NCBI GenBank assembly: GCA_963788205.1
Contig: CAWBGG010000009.1
Coordinates: 620,001-684,000, forward strand
From: CAVVMA01 sp963788205
Lineage (GTDB): Bacteria > Desulfobacterota > Binatia > Binatales > Binataceae
Reading direction: 5' to 3'
Length of the DNA: 64,000 nt
Shown in pieces: positions 1-8,945 of the stretch (the stretch's first letter is position 1; each line of letters starts with the position of its first letter). The notes under the pieces were generated by a model. It searched no databases, was not told the DNA's origin, and saw nothing but the letters and a program-made list of their open reading frames with translations. The position numbers and the translations under genes were made by a program.

Positions 1-197
1 TGTACGTCGGCGACGAGCCGCGCGACATCATGGCCTCCACCGCCGCGGGATTTGGCGCCGCAGTCGCGGTGGCGACCGGCGCCGCCAGCTACGAGCATCT
101 TGAGAACCATCCCCAGTTCAAGCCCGATTTCGTTTTGCGCTCGATGGGCGAGCTGCTCGCGCTGATCGACCGGCTCAAAGAGGACGAGGCGGGGTAG
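1..197 (+). CDS. HAD-family phosphatase, C-terminal fragment
   Basis: The gene enters from the left edge; 64 residues remain in the frame starting at base 3. The fragment opens with YVGDEPRDIMAS, the G-D-x3-D acidic motif of haloacid dehalogenase hydrolases that holds the catalytic Mg2+, followed by a glycine/alanine-rich segment and an ending of the sort seen in phosphoglycolate phosphatase-like members (SMGELLALID). Phosphoglycolate or another small phosphomonoester substrate is possible but cannot be decided without the N-terminal nucleophile and cap. The stop TAG lies one base before the GTG of the following CoA-transferase, so the two are probably cotranscribed. Confidence 0.75.
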   Translation, partial: YVGDEPRDIMASTAAGFGAAVAVATGAASYEHLENHPQFKPDFVLRSMGELLALIDRLKEDEAG

Positions 198-198
198 G

Positions 199-1461
199 GT
201 GGCCTCGCCCGCAACCGATCAGCCGCAGGCGCTCGGCGATCTGAGAGTCGTCGAGTTGCCGTGCCTCGATCCGATGCCGTACTTCGCCGCCGCGATGGCC
301 GGCAAGTCGTTCGCCGATCTCGGCGCGGAGGTTATCAAGGTCGAGCCGCCGCGCGTGGGCTCGGCTGAGCGGCGGCGCGGCCCGTTTCGCGACGAGCTGC
401 CCGATCCCGAGACCGGCGGGCTCCATCTTTATCTCAACACCAACAAGCTCGGCGTCACGCTCGACCTGGAGCACCTGCGCGGCCGCGACCTGCTGATGCA
501 ACTTCTCGACGGCGTGGACATCCTGCTCAATCCCAATCCGCCGGCGATCAGCGCGCGGCTGGGAATCGGCTGGCAGGCGATGCTCGCGCGCTTCCCCAAA
601 TTGATCGTCGTGTCGCTCACCTTCTTCGGCGACCAGTCGCCGTACCGCGACTATCGCGGCGGCGATCTGATCGCCGCTCAAATGAGCCTGGTCGGCTACG
701 AAACTCCGATCAATCAGGCCACCGATCTGCCCAACGAGCCACCGCTCAAGCCTGCCGACCGTCAGGCCGACTATCTGGCCGGCGTAACCGGCGCGGGCGC
801 CGCGATGGCCGCGCTGTTCCATCGCAAGCGCACCGGCAAGGGCCAGCACGTCGACGTGAGCCAATGGCTCGCGATGGTCAGCATGGCGCGGCCCGCGATC
901 GGCGTGTACACGCACGATTGCAAGGGCGCACCGTTTTACGACAAGCTCTTCGCGCGGCAGAAGACCGGATTGCCGTGGATTTATCCGTGCAAGGATGGAT
1001 GGGTCAGCTTCAGCCCCACGCCCGAGCGTTTCTGGGGCGGCACCAAGCGTGCGATGGGCAATCCCGAGTGGGCCGAGAGCGAACTTTTCAAGACCCAATG
1101 GGATCGCGCCAGCAACGCCGACGCAGTCGAGGCGGGACTGCTCGGATGGCTCGCCGATCACGGCAAGGAAGAGGTCTTCGAGCGCGCCCAGGCCGAGCAT
1201 GTGCCCTGCTTCCCGGTCTACTCTCCGGCGGAAGTTGCGAACAACAAGCAGTATCGAGCGCGCGGCTTTTTCGTTACGCACGACCATCCGGCGGCCAAAA
1301 CCGTCACGATGCCCGGTGCGCCCTACGCCCTAAGCCGCACGCCGTGGCGCATCGGGCGCGGCGCGCCGCGCTTGGGCGAGCACAATCGCGAAATTTTCGC
1401 CGGCCGCTTAAAGCTCACCGAGGCCGAGTTCAACGCGCTGGCCGCGCAGCAGGTAATCTGA
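199..1461 (+). CDS. Family III CoA-transferase (CaiB/BaiF)
   Basis: A 420-residue family III CoA-transferase, which moves CoA between carboxylic acids through an aspartyl-CoA mixed anhydride in the cytoplasm. Visible family features are LGAEVIKVEP (about 41-50), the conserved Asp191 in RQADYLAG that aligns with the catalytic Asp of formyl-CoA transferase, and the following RTGKGQHVDVS segment. The length is typical. The GTG start at 199 directly follows the upstream stop, and another CoA-transferase begins 4 bases after this stop, so these are a tandem paralogous pair in one operon. The acid substrate cannot be read from sequence; carnitine-, bile-acid- or aromatic-acid-type substrates are all possible. 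Confidence 0.88.
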   Translation: MASPATDQPQALGDLRVVELPCLDPMPYFAAAMAGKSFADLGAEVIKVEPPRVGSAERRRGPFRDELPDPETGGLHLYLNTNKLGVTLDLEHLRGRDLLMQLLDGVDILLNPNPPAISARLGIGWQAMLARFPKLIVVSLTFFGDQSPYRDYRGGDLIAAQMSLVGYETPINQATDLPNEPPLKPADRQADYLAGVTGAGAAMAALFHRKRTGKGQHVDVSQWLAMVSMARPAIGVYTHDCKGAPFYDKLFARQKTGLPWIYPCKDGWVSFSPTPERFWGGTKRAMGNPEWAESELFKTQWDRASNADAVEAGLLGWLADHGKEEVFERAQAEHVPCFPVYSPAEVANNKQYRARGFFVTHDHPAAKTVTMPGAPYALSRTPWRIGRGAPRLGEHNREIFAGRLKLTEAEFNALAAQQVI

Positions 1462-1464
1462 GCG

Positions 1465-2674
1465 ATGAACGAATTACCTCTGGCGGGCGTGCGCGTCGCG
1501 GACTTCGGCTGGATTTTCGCGGTCCCCCATACCACCGCGTGGCTGGGCGCGCTCGGCGCCGACGTCATCCGGATCGAAACCACGCTCTCGCCCGATATCA
1601 TCCGCTTCGTCAGCGGCACCGACGGGATGGTCGGGCTCAACCGCAGCGGAATGTTCAGCTCGATCAACTTCTCCAAGCGCAGCGTCGCGCTCAACCTGAT
1701 GCATCCCGAGGGCCAGGAGATCGCGCGCAAGCTGGTCAGGCTCAGCGACATCGTGACGGAGAACTTTACCGTCGGTAATATGGAAAAGTTCGGCCTCGGC
1801 TACCAGGAGCTGAGCGCGATCCGGCCGGGACTGGTGATGTTGTCGGGCACGCCGCTCGGACAAACCGGCCCCTACGCCAAGGCGGTCGGATGGGGCCCGA
1901 CCACCCAGGCCTTCGCCGGCATCTGCCATTTGACTGGTTATCCTGGCGGGTACCCGTGCGGAATCGGCGGTACGTGGCCCGACTTTCAGGTCGGTATCGC
2001 GATGTTGTTCGTGCTGCTCGCCGCGCTGCATCATCGCGATCGCACCGGCGAGGGCCAGCATATCGACCTCGCGATGGCCGAGGCGGTCACCGCCACGCTC
2101 CCGTCAGCCTTCATGGAGTTTTTCATGAACGGCCGCGACGCGGGACCGATTGGCAATCGCGATGAGTGCATGGCACCGCATGGCGTGTTCCCGGTGGCCG
2201 GGGACGATCGCTGGATTGCGATCGCAATCGCCACCGACGAGGAATTCGGCGCGCTGTGTGAGGTGCTGGGCGCGCCCGCGATGGCGTCCGACCCGCGTTT
2301 TGCGCGGATGGCCGGCAGGCTCGAGCACGTCGGCGCGCTCGAAGCCGAAATCGCGGCGCGCACGCGCGGCTGCAGATCGCGACGAACTGGTCGCCAGGCT
2401 GCGTGAGCGCGGCCTCGCCGCCGGGCCGGTCTATCGGGTTGACGAGTTGATGGCTGACGAGGCGTTTCAGTCCTCGGGGATGCTGGTACGACTCAAGCAT
2501 GGCGAGACCGGCGAGCGCGTGGTGCCCGGTATACCCGTCCGCTTCAGCGCGTTCGAGCCAGCTTATCGCCCCGCGCCGATGATGGGCGAGCATTCCGAGG
2601 AAGTGCTGACTGGCCTGCTCGGCTACACCGCCGACGAAATCGCCCGCCTGCGCGAGCAGAACGTGCTGGCCTGA
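1465..2674 (+). CDS. Family III CoA-transferase, frameshifted as read
   Basis: Second CoA-transferase of the tandem. The frame starting at ATG 1465 carries the N-terminal CoA-binding part (GADVIRIET), candidate catalytic Asp173 (TWPDFQVG) and RTGEGQHIDLAMAE, but near 2365-2380 it runs into a nonsense tail stopping at 2406. The true C-terminal sequence (RDELVARLRERG, GEHSEEVLTGLLGYT) continues one frame over and stops at 2674. Joined, the protein is about 400 residues, the family norm, so one indel accounts for the break. Both halves keep family motifs, which suggests a sequence error or a very recent mutation. Substrate unknown. Confidence 0.8.
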
Positions 2675-2707
2675 GAATCTATGAGTGCGTCGCGATCTTT
2701 GCCTGCG

Positions 2708-2729
2708 CCTCTCCCTGACCAGGGAGAGG
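2708..2729. repeat. REP-like hairpin, CTCTCCC/GGGAGAG type
   Basis: A perfect 10-bp inverted repeat (CCTCTCCCTG and CAGGGAGAGG) with a 2-base loop lies in the 136-base gap between convergent genes, followed by GGGTGAGGGT at 2751-2760. The same arms recur at 49971-49992 with the GT/AC loop inverted. Its position between convergent stops would allow transcript-end or mRNA-stability functions, but there is no T-run. Confidence 0.7.
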
Positions 2730-2810
2730 CCGCGTGAGCATCGCGAGCGCGGGTGAGGGTAGGCTGCCTGCGATCATCGCAAATCAAAAATTCATAAACT
2801 CTAAAGTCTT

Positions 2811-3998
2811 CTACAGCGTGTGGCCGAAGTCGGCGCCCATCGCGTACTCGTTGGCGCTCCGAATCAGCTTGCCGGCGGCGAAGCGCTCGAAGGCAAACGG
2901 GCTCAAGTCAGCCGTCCAGCTTTTGCCCGTGAGGATCAACTCCGCCATCGCGGCGCCGACCGCCGGCGACGTTTTGAATCCCGTTCCGCTGAAACCCGCC
3001 GCGACGAATAATCCGCCCACGCCGGGGATCGCGCCGAGCACCGCCCGTCCGTCGCGAGTCAAATCATAAATGCCGGCGTGGCCGCGCCCGTACGCCGCGC
3101 CGGCCATCCGGGGCAGGCGCTGCGCCAAGCGCTCGCGGACCACCGCGATAAAATCGGCGTCGTTGGACTCGGCGAAGCGATCCGGGTCGGCCTCCGTCTC
3201 AGGCTTCCACGCACCCAATCCAGCGAGCGTCAGGTCGTCGCCATGCGGGCGCGAGTAACTGCCCGCGATCGTGTCGATAAAGACGCAATGGCGCATCGCG
3301 GCCGGCCGCTTGAAGAACGCGATTTGCGCCCGCTCAGACCTGATTCCGATAGCCGCGCCCAGAGGACTCAGCAGGCGATCGGTCCACGGCCCCGCGACTA
3401 CGCATACCGCTTGCGCCTCGTGACGGCGGCCCGCCGCGTCGCTTACGCCTGATACGCGGTCGCCGCGCGTTTCGATTTTAGTTACGGGTGTGTCGAGCAT
3501 GAATTCGGCGCTCGCGCGTTGCGCCGCGTTCGCGAACGATAACGTGGTCGCGATCGGGTCCGCATATCCGCTCTGCGGCTCATAGGCGGCCAGCGCCACG
3601 TCCTCGACATTCAGCTCGGGCTCGATTTCGCTTAACTGTTTCGGATCGATCGCATAGGTTTCGACGCCGATTCGCCGGAGCATCGCGACGTTGGTTCGCA
3701 GCCGCTCCGCATTTTCCGCTCCGACCACGATCGCGAATCCGGTCCGCACGAAGCCGCATCCCGGTTCGCCGACCATCTCGGGCCAGCGCGTGAAGTATTC
3801 GAAGCTCTTCCACGCCAGTTCCGCTTCGGGCGCGAACGTGTAATGCATCCGCACCAGCGCGCCCGATCGCGCCGACATGCCCGAACAAATCTGCCCCTTG
3901 TCGAGCACCGTGACGCGCGCGCCGCTGCGCGCCAGATGGAACGCCAGGCTGCATCCGACCACGCCGGCGCCGATCACGATTACGTCGGGATTCTTCAT
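2811..3998 (-). CDS. FAD-dependent amine/amino-acid oxidoreductase (DAO family)
   Basis: A 395-residue flavoprotein with an N-terminal Rossmann dinucleotide site: beta strand VIVIGAGVVG with G10, G12 and G15, and an acidic residue near 33 for the FAD ribose. After it come the DAO-fold SGALVRMHY segment and a C-terminal FAD-contact region (GLFVAAGFSGTGFKTSPAVG). Family members (DadA, sarcosine oxidase, glycine oxidase, SoxB) oxidise secondary or D-amino acids or related amines with oxygen or a quinone as acceptor. The substrate cannot be assigned. A GFA-fold gene lies immediately upstream on the same strand, 24 bases away, so the two may be cotranscribed. If the oxidase released formaldehyde, as sarcosine oxidases do, a GFA partner would be logical; that is inference. 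Confidence 0.85.
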   Translation of the reverse strand: MKNPDVIVIGAGVVGCSLAFHLARSGARVTVLDKGQICSGMSARSGALVRMHYTFAPEAELAWKSFEYFTRWPEMVGEPGCGFVRTGFAIVVGAENAERLRTNVAMLRRIGVETYAIDPKQLSEIEPELNVEDVALAAYEPQSGYADPIATTLSFANAAQRASAEFMLDTPVTKIETRGDRVSGVSDAAGRRHEAQAVCVVAGPWTDRLLSPLGAAIGIRSERAQIAFFKRPAAMRHCVFIDTIAGSYSRPHGDDLTLAGLGAWKPETEADPDRFAESNDADFIAVVRERLAQRLPRMAGAAYGRGHAGIYDLTRDGRAVLGAIPGVGGLFVAAGFSGTGFKTSPAVGAAMAELILTGKSWTADLSPFAFERFAAGKLIRSANEYAMGADFGHTL

Positions 3999-4022
3999 TG
4001 CGGCTTAATTATTGCGACTTAA

Positions 4023-4427
4023 CTATGACGACGGCGGGTATTCCTGATGCTGCGGCAGGCTGTCGATGATCTCGTGCCACGGTGCCTTCGAGCCCACAAA
4101 GATATGGTACGCGGGCCGGATGCCGAGGTCGCCGTCGAGCGAGCCGGCCGGCACGACCACGAAGTCGCGCATCGGCACGGCGCGCGGCATCGGACTGCCG
4201 CAGACCCGGCAAAAGGCGTTTCCAAAGCGCGGCGCGCCCGGCAATTTGTAATTTACCAGCAACTCTTCGCCGCGCAGCCATCGGAATTCCGGGATTTTGA
4301 CGAAGACGTTCGACGCGTAGGCCGCGCCGCGCGCCTTGCGGCATCGCGAGCAATGGCAATTGCGGAACTCGATTTGGCCGGCGGCCTCAAAGGCCACGCC
4401 GCCGCAAAGACAGCTTCCCCGGATCAT
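4023..4427 (-). CDS. GFA-domain zinc protein (glutathione-dependent formaldehyde-activating-like)
   Basis: A 134-residue protein of the GFA (Mss4-like) family. The zinc ligands are plain: C6-L-C8-GG, H25/C26 and C29 in NCHCSRCRK, and C73-x2-C76 in AFCRVCGSPM. Characterised relatives use these cysteines for two zinc sites, and one member accelerates S-hydroxymethylglutathione formation, although most homologues are untested. It is transcribed ahead of the FAD oxidoreductase and divergently from the cysteine desulfurase, with only 58 bases between the start codons, so that gap must hold both promoters. The family call is sure; the formaldehyde role is not. Confidence 0.85.
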   Translation of the reverse strand: MIRGSCLCGGVAFEAAGQIEFRNCHCSRCRKARGAAYASNVFVKIPEFRWLRGEELLVNYKLPGAPRFGNAFCRVCGSPMPRAVPMRDFVVVPAGSLDGDLGIRPAYHIFVGSKAPWHEIIDSLPQHQEYPPSS

Positions 4428-4485
4428 TTCGCATACCTCCCGCCGTAGGCTAAGTTAGTAGCTTCGCCCGGTTGCCGGATCAACG

Positions 4486-5650
4486 ATGAGAATCTACCTG
4501 GATCATAACGCCGGCGCGCCGCTTCGGCGGCATGTGCGCGCGGCGCTCGAAACCTTCATGCGCGACGGGCACGGCAATCCCGCCTCGGTCCATCAGGCCG
4601 GCCAGCGCGCCCGCCGCGCGATGCCGGAGTCGCGCGCCGCGGTCGCCGAGTTGATCGGCGCTGCAGCCCGTCAGATCGTATTCACCAGCGGCGGCACGGA
4701 ATCCAACAATCTGGCGATTTTCGGTACGCTCGGGCGGATCGCGGATCGCCGCCGAATCGTCACTTCGGCCATCGAGCACTCGTCGATTCTGGAGCCGCTC
4801 GCCGACCTGGAGCGCCGCGGATACGAGATCGTCCGGGTCGCGCCCGATCGCGATGGGCTGATCGCGCCTTCGGCGGTGATCGACGCGCTTGACGATCGCA
4901 CGGCGCTGGTCACGCTCGCGCTGGCCAACGCCGAAGTCGGGACGGTGCAGGACCTCGCGCCGCTGGCCGGGCCGATCGCGGCGGCCGGCGCGGTGTTCCA
5001 TGTCGATGCGGCCCAGGCGGTCGGCCGGATGGCGGTGGATGTGGCAGAGCCTGGGGTGCGATCTGATGACGGTCAGCGGCCACAAGCTGGGCGCGCCGGC
5101 CGGAATCGGCGCGCTCTACGTCCGCGACCCGGCGAAGCTGGCGCCCGCGATGCTGGGCGGACCGCAGGAGAATGCGCTACGCGCCGGCACGCCGAATCTG
5201 CTCGGCGCAATCGGATTGGGCGCGCCGCCGAAGTGATTGCGCCGAATCGCCACGGCGAAGCTGCGCATCGTCGCGGCGCTCGCCGATCGGTTGCTCGCGC
5301 AGCTTCGCGCCTCGATTCCCGGCCTGCGCCTCAACGGCGCAATCTCGCCTCGGATCGGCAACACCCTGAACCTCACGTTTCCGGGCGTGCTCGGCGAGAG
5401 CATGCTGATCGCGCTGGATTTGGAAGGCGTGGAAGTCTCGATGGGCTCGGCGTGCGCGGCGGGCGCGGTCGAGCCGTCGCATGTGCTGCTCGCGATGGGG
5501 CGTGGACCGGCTGAGGCGCGCAGCTCGTTGCGAATCAGCCTCGGATGGTCCAACACCGCGGCGGAGATCGATTCGGCCGCCGCCACTATCGCGCGAGTAT
5601 GGCGCCGGATCGTCGCGGCCGAGCCGATCGCGGCGCAGGCGCTGCCATGA
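4486..5650 (+). CDS. Cysteine desulfurase (NifS/IscS family), broken as read
   Basis: PLP-dependent cysteine desulfurase that would supply persulfide sulfur to MnmA encoded next. The first frame (from ATG 4486) has YLDHNAGAPL, the SGGTESNN cofactor loop and His98 (AIEHSS), then is lost near 5046-5055, where an extra base turns the expected VAELGCD into VAEPGV. The second frame gives TVSGHKLGAP, with the PLP-binding lysine, but meets an in-frame TGA at 5234-5236. It then continues through IATAKLRIVAALADRLL and the active-site cysteine loop SMGSACAAG to 5650. All key residues are present, the total length is normal (about 385), and the stop overlaps the mnmA ATG (ATGA). The breaks are therefore probably sequence errors. 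Confidence 0.8.
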
Positions 5651-6755
5651 GTGCTCCGCGCGTATTGGTCGCGATGTCGGGCGGCGTCGATAGCTCGGTC
5701 GCCGCGGCGATTTTGTGCGAGCGCGGCTACGACGTGGTGGGCGTCGCGATGCGCCTGGCGCCGGACTCGCGCGGCGCGGCTGCGCGCCGGCGCGGGACGT
5801 GCTGCTCGCACGACGACTTTGAGGACGCGCGCAGCGTGGCCGAGCGGATGGGCTTTCCTTTCTATGTGATCGATCTGCGCGCCGATTTCGCCGCGCGCGT
5901 GATCGACAACTTTGTCTCCGAATATCTGGACGGCCGCACGCCGAATCCGTGCGTGATGTGCAACCGCGAGATCAAGTTCGATCGGCTGTGGCAGCGCGCC
6001 CGCGCGCTCGAAGCCGGCCTGGTCGCGACCGGCCACTATGCGCGTATCGGCGCGAACCGCCGACGGCCGCTTCGGCCTGCTGCGCGCCGCCGACGCGAGC
6101 AAGGATCAGTCCTACTTTTTGTTCACGCTCGGACAGGCCGAGCTGGCGCGCACGCTTTTTCCGCTCGGCAATATGACCAAGGCGGAAGTTCGCGCGCGCG
6201 CCCGCGCGCTCGGCCTCGGCAACGCCGACAAGCCCGAGAGCCAGGAGATCTGTTTCGTTCCCGACAACGACTATGCGCGGACAGTCGAAGCGATGGCCGA
6301 TCGCGGCCGGATCCGCCCCGGCCGCGTAATCGACGGCGCCGGCCGCGTGCTCGGCGAGCATGCGGGAATCCATCGCTTCACCGTCGGGCAGCGCCGCGGC
6401 CTCGGCATCGCCGCCGGCGAGCCGATGTACGTCAGCGCGATCAGCGCGGCCACCGGCGACGTCACCGTGGGCCGGCGCGGAGCGCTGGCCGCGCGCGGCC
6501 TGACCGCCGCGCGCGTGAGCCTGGTTGATCCGGCGGCTTGTAGACCACGGCTGCAACTGACGTGGAAGTGAAGATCCGCTACCGCCATCCGGCGCTCCCT
6601 GCGACGCTCACGATGCTCGGCGGCGGCCTGCGCCGAAGTGCGTTTCGCCGCCGCCGCCGGCGGTCCTGCCGTCACGCCCGGACAGGCTTGCGTCTTTTAC
6701 CGGCGCGACGAAGTCCTGGGCGGCGGCTTTATCGAGCGCGCGATCGAAGAGCTGA
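5647..6755 (+). CDS. mnmA: tRNA-uridine 2-sulfurtransferase MnmA, frameshifted as read
   Basis: MnmA thiolates U34 of tRNA-Lys, -Glu and -Gln using sulfur from a cysteine desulfurase, here the overlapping upstream gene. Visible features are the PP-loop SGGVDSS (11-17), the first catalytic cysteine in NPCVMCN and the second in SQEICFVPD, plus FTVGQRRGLGI and SKDQSYFLF. The frame changes near 6055 (after HYARIG), near 6555 (after the VSLVDPA region) and near 6640. The ending is uncertain: a TGA at 6753-6755 in a third frame falls just before mtaB, while the last readable segment (GGGFIERAIEEL) is the expected MnmA C-terminus. Such conserved halves on each side argue for indel errors rather than decay. 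Confidence 0.82.
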
Positions 6756-6761
6756 ATCACG

Positions 6762-8117
6762 ATGCGCTTTGCGATTGCGACACTCGGCTGCAAGGTGAAT
6801 CAGTACGATTCCGCGATCATCGAGGATCGGCTGCGCGCGAGCGGAATGGAACGCGCCGAATTCGACCAGCCGGCCGACGTTTATATCGTCAACACCTGTA
6901 CCGTGACCGATCGCGCCGACGCGGAGAGCCGCCGGCTCGCGCGCCGCGCGCGCCGCCTTAATCCCCGCGCGCGTATCGTCGCGACCGGATGCCTCGCGCA
7001 GGCCAGCCCCGACGTACTGGCGCGCGTCCCCGAAATCGACAACGTGATCGGCCTCGGACGGCTCGACGATCTGGTGCGCGCCGCCGCGTGACTGAGGCGG
7101 GCACCGGCGAGCGCGTGATGGTCTCCAACCTGCGCAAGGAGCGCGCCGCGATCGAGCTCGGCGCGGTCACGATCACCGGTCAGACGCGCGCGTTTCTCAA
7201 GCTGCAGGAAGGATGCGACCAGTTCTGCACCTTCTGTATCGTGCCGTTCTCGCGCGGGCTCTCGCGCAGTGTCGAGCCGCGCCGAATCCTCGCGTCGCTG
7301 GATGAGTCTGCACGAGCGCGGCTTTCGCGAAGTGACGCTCTCGGGTGTCCATCTCGGCGGCTACGGCCACGACCTTACGCCGGCGATCGATCTGGAGACG
7401 CTGCTCGAAATGATCGCCGAGCGCTGCCCGATCGGGCGGGTGCGAATCAGCTCGCTCGATCCCGAAGAGCTCAGCGACCGCGTGATCGAGATCGTCGCGC
7501 AAAGCGCCAAGTTCTGCCCGCATTTCCATCTGCCGTTGCAGTCCGGCGACGACCAGATTCTGGCCGCGATGCGCCGGCGGTACGACACGGCCTTCTATCG
7601 AGAGCAGGTTGAGTGCGTGATGCAGGCGATGCCCGACGCGGCGATCGGGACCGACCTGATCGTCGGCTTTCCGGGCGAGACCGCCGCGCACTTCGAGCGT
7701 TACTTTAAGTTCGTAGAAAGCCTGCCGCTTGCCTATTTCCATGTCTTTCCGTATTCCGTCAGGACGGGTACGACGGCGGCGAAGCTGGCCGGCAAGGTGG
7801 GGGCGAGCGAGATCAAGCGGCGCGCCGCAGCGTTGCGCGTCTTGGGCGAGAGCAAGCGGCGCGAGTTTGCCCGGCGCTTTGTCGGCGCGCGGCTGAGCGT
7901 GTTGCTCGAGGAGCGCGGCCCACGCGGCGAGCTGAGCGGCTACAGCCGCAATTACATAAGGGTCGCAACCGGCGGCCCCGATGACTTGAAGAATCAAGAA
8001 GTGGAGGTAGCGGTATCGGCAATCGATGGCCTGGGACTGGCTGGCGAGATGGTTTCGGCGCCCGAAGGATCAGCAACCGCGGTCACAATCGCAACCGCAG
8101 CCGAGCACACGCTCTGA
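6762..8117 (+). CDS. mtaB: tRNA (N6-threonylcarbamoyladenosine-C2)-methylthiotransferase MtaB, frameshifted as read
   Basis: Radical SAM methylthiotransferase that converts t6A37 to ms2t6A in ANN-decoding tRNAs. The UPF0004 domain cysteines are in TLGCKVNQ, NTCTVT and ATGCLAQ (6762-7091). The radical SAM cluster motif CDQFCTFC lies in a shifted frame (about 7092-7300). The original frame resumes at about 7300 with REVTLSGVHLGGYG and runs through LPLQSGDD, GTDLIVGFPGE and a C-terminal TRAM-like region to 8117. The second shift is explained by one extra T in GAGTCTGCAC, where GAGCTGCAC restores LDELHERGF. It lies between mnmA and rnc and overlaps rnc by about 90 bases. Confidence 0.83.
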
Positions 8118-8793
8118 GGGAAATGGAGCAGCCCTTGAGCGCGTGCTCGACTACTCGTTCGGAAATCTCGAGTATCTCGCGACCGCGCTGACTCATCCGA
8201 GCGCCGTTGGCACAGGCGGCGGAGCCGATTACGAGCGCCTGGAATTTCTGGGCGACGCGGTGTTGGATCTCGCGATCGCGGACCTGTTGATGCGCCGGCT
8301 GCCCGAGGCTCGGGAGGGCGCGCTCTCCAAGCATCGCGCCTCGATCGTCAACGGCCGCACGCTGGCCGCCAAGGCGCAGAGCGTGGGGATTGGCGGGATG
8401 CTGCGGCTGGGCAAGGGCGAGGAGAAAAGCGGCGGCCGCGGCAAGATTTCGATCCTCGCCGCCGCCTTTGAAGCGGTGATCGGCGCGATCTACGTCGACG
8501 GCGGACTCGGTCCGGCCCAGCGCGTGGTCGAGGAGCTTTTCGCCGCCGATATCGGCGGGCCCGCGGTCGAGCGCGACTACAAGACCGAGCTCCAGGAGCT
8601 GTCGCATCGGCGTTTCCATGTCCAGCCGATTTACGAGCTGGTGAACGAAAGCGGACCCGAGCACGCTAAGCGCTTTACCACCAGAATCCGAATCGGCTCG
8701 CGCGAGATGGGTGTCGGCGAAGGTGCGAGCAAAAAGCAGAGCGAGCAGGCGGCCGCGCGTGCCGCACTATCGCGCATCGAAGAGCGCCGCTAG
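8026..8793 (+). CDS. rnc: Ribonuclease III
   Basis: RNase III cleaves double-stranded RNA in rRNA and mRNA processing. The signature ERLEFLGDAVLDLAI (about 70-84) carries the metal-binding Glu and Asp. The second acidic cluster is in AAFEAVIGAIYVDGG, and a C-terminal dsRNA-binding domain follows (DYKTELQELSHRR to the ASKKQSEQAAARAAL helix). The ATG at 8026 gives 255 residues with a Q/S-rich N-terminal leader that overlaps mtaB. A GTG at 8143 (VLDYSFGN) would remove leader and overlap, so the start is not certain. The TAG stop at 8791-8793 lies inside the terminal repeat of a MITE-like element. Confidence 0.92.
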   Translation: MAWDWLARWFRRPKDQQPRSQSQPQPSTRSEGNGAALERVLDYSFGNLEYLATALTHPSAVGTGGGADYERLEFLGDAVLDLAIADLLMRRLPEAREGALSKHRASIVNGRTLAAKAQSVGIGGMLRLGKGEEKSGGRGKISILAAAFEAVIGAIYVDGGLGPAQRVVEELFAADIGGPAVERDYKTELQELSHRRFHVQPIYELVNESGPEHAKRFTTRIRIGSREMGVGEGASKKQSEQAAARAALSRIEERR

Positions 8794-8918
8794 TGCCGTT
8801 CCAACCATTTGCGCCTAAGCTGGGCGGTTCGAATGCATTACGCCTACGTGTTAATGAGCGAGCAGTATAGGGCGCATGGCTCGCTACAATTCGGAACAAC
8901 AAGTTGGAACGGCACTAG
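8790..8918. mobile_element. MITE-like palindromic repeat, copy A
   Basis: A 129-bp non-coding element bounded by perfect 16-bp inverted repeats: CTAGTGCCGTTCCAAC at 8790-8805 and its exact complement at 8903-8918. Copy B at 35741-35847 shares both ends and the subterminal blocks ATTTGCGCCTAAG and CAATTCGGAA, in the opposite orientation. Copy A has about 22 extra central bases. There is no transposase or open frame, so if mobile it would be mobilised in trans. Both ends are CTAG, compatible with a target duplication, but a CTAG-ended inverted repeat looks the same. It supplies the rnc stop codon and ends 27 bases before era, so its hairpin lies in the rnc-era transcript. Confidence 0.8.
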
Positions 8919-8945
8919 CGTTGCGGCTGGATCGACCTGGATCAG

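Noticed and set aside
5234..5236. TGA as a selenocysteine codon in the cysteine desulfurase
   Set aside because: No SECIS-like hairpin with the right spacing was evident, the position is not a redox-active site, and nearby frame breaks make a sequence error more likely.
6055..6640. Programmed ribosomal frameshifting in mnmA/mtaB
   Set aside because: Several breaks of different sign in neighbouring genes without a slippery heptamer or stimulatory structure are not how programmed shifts look.
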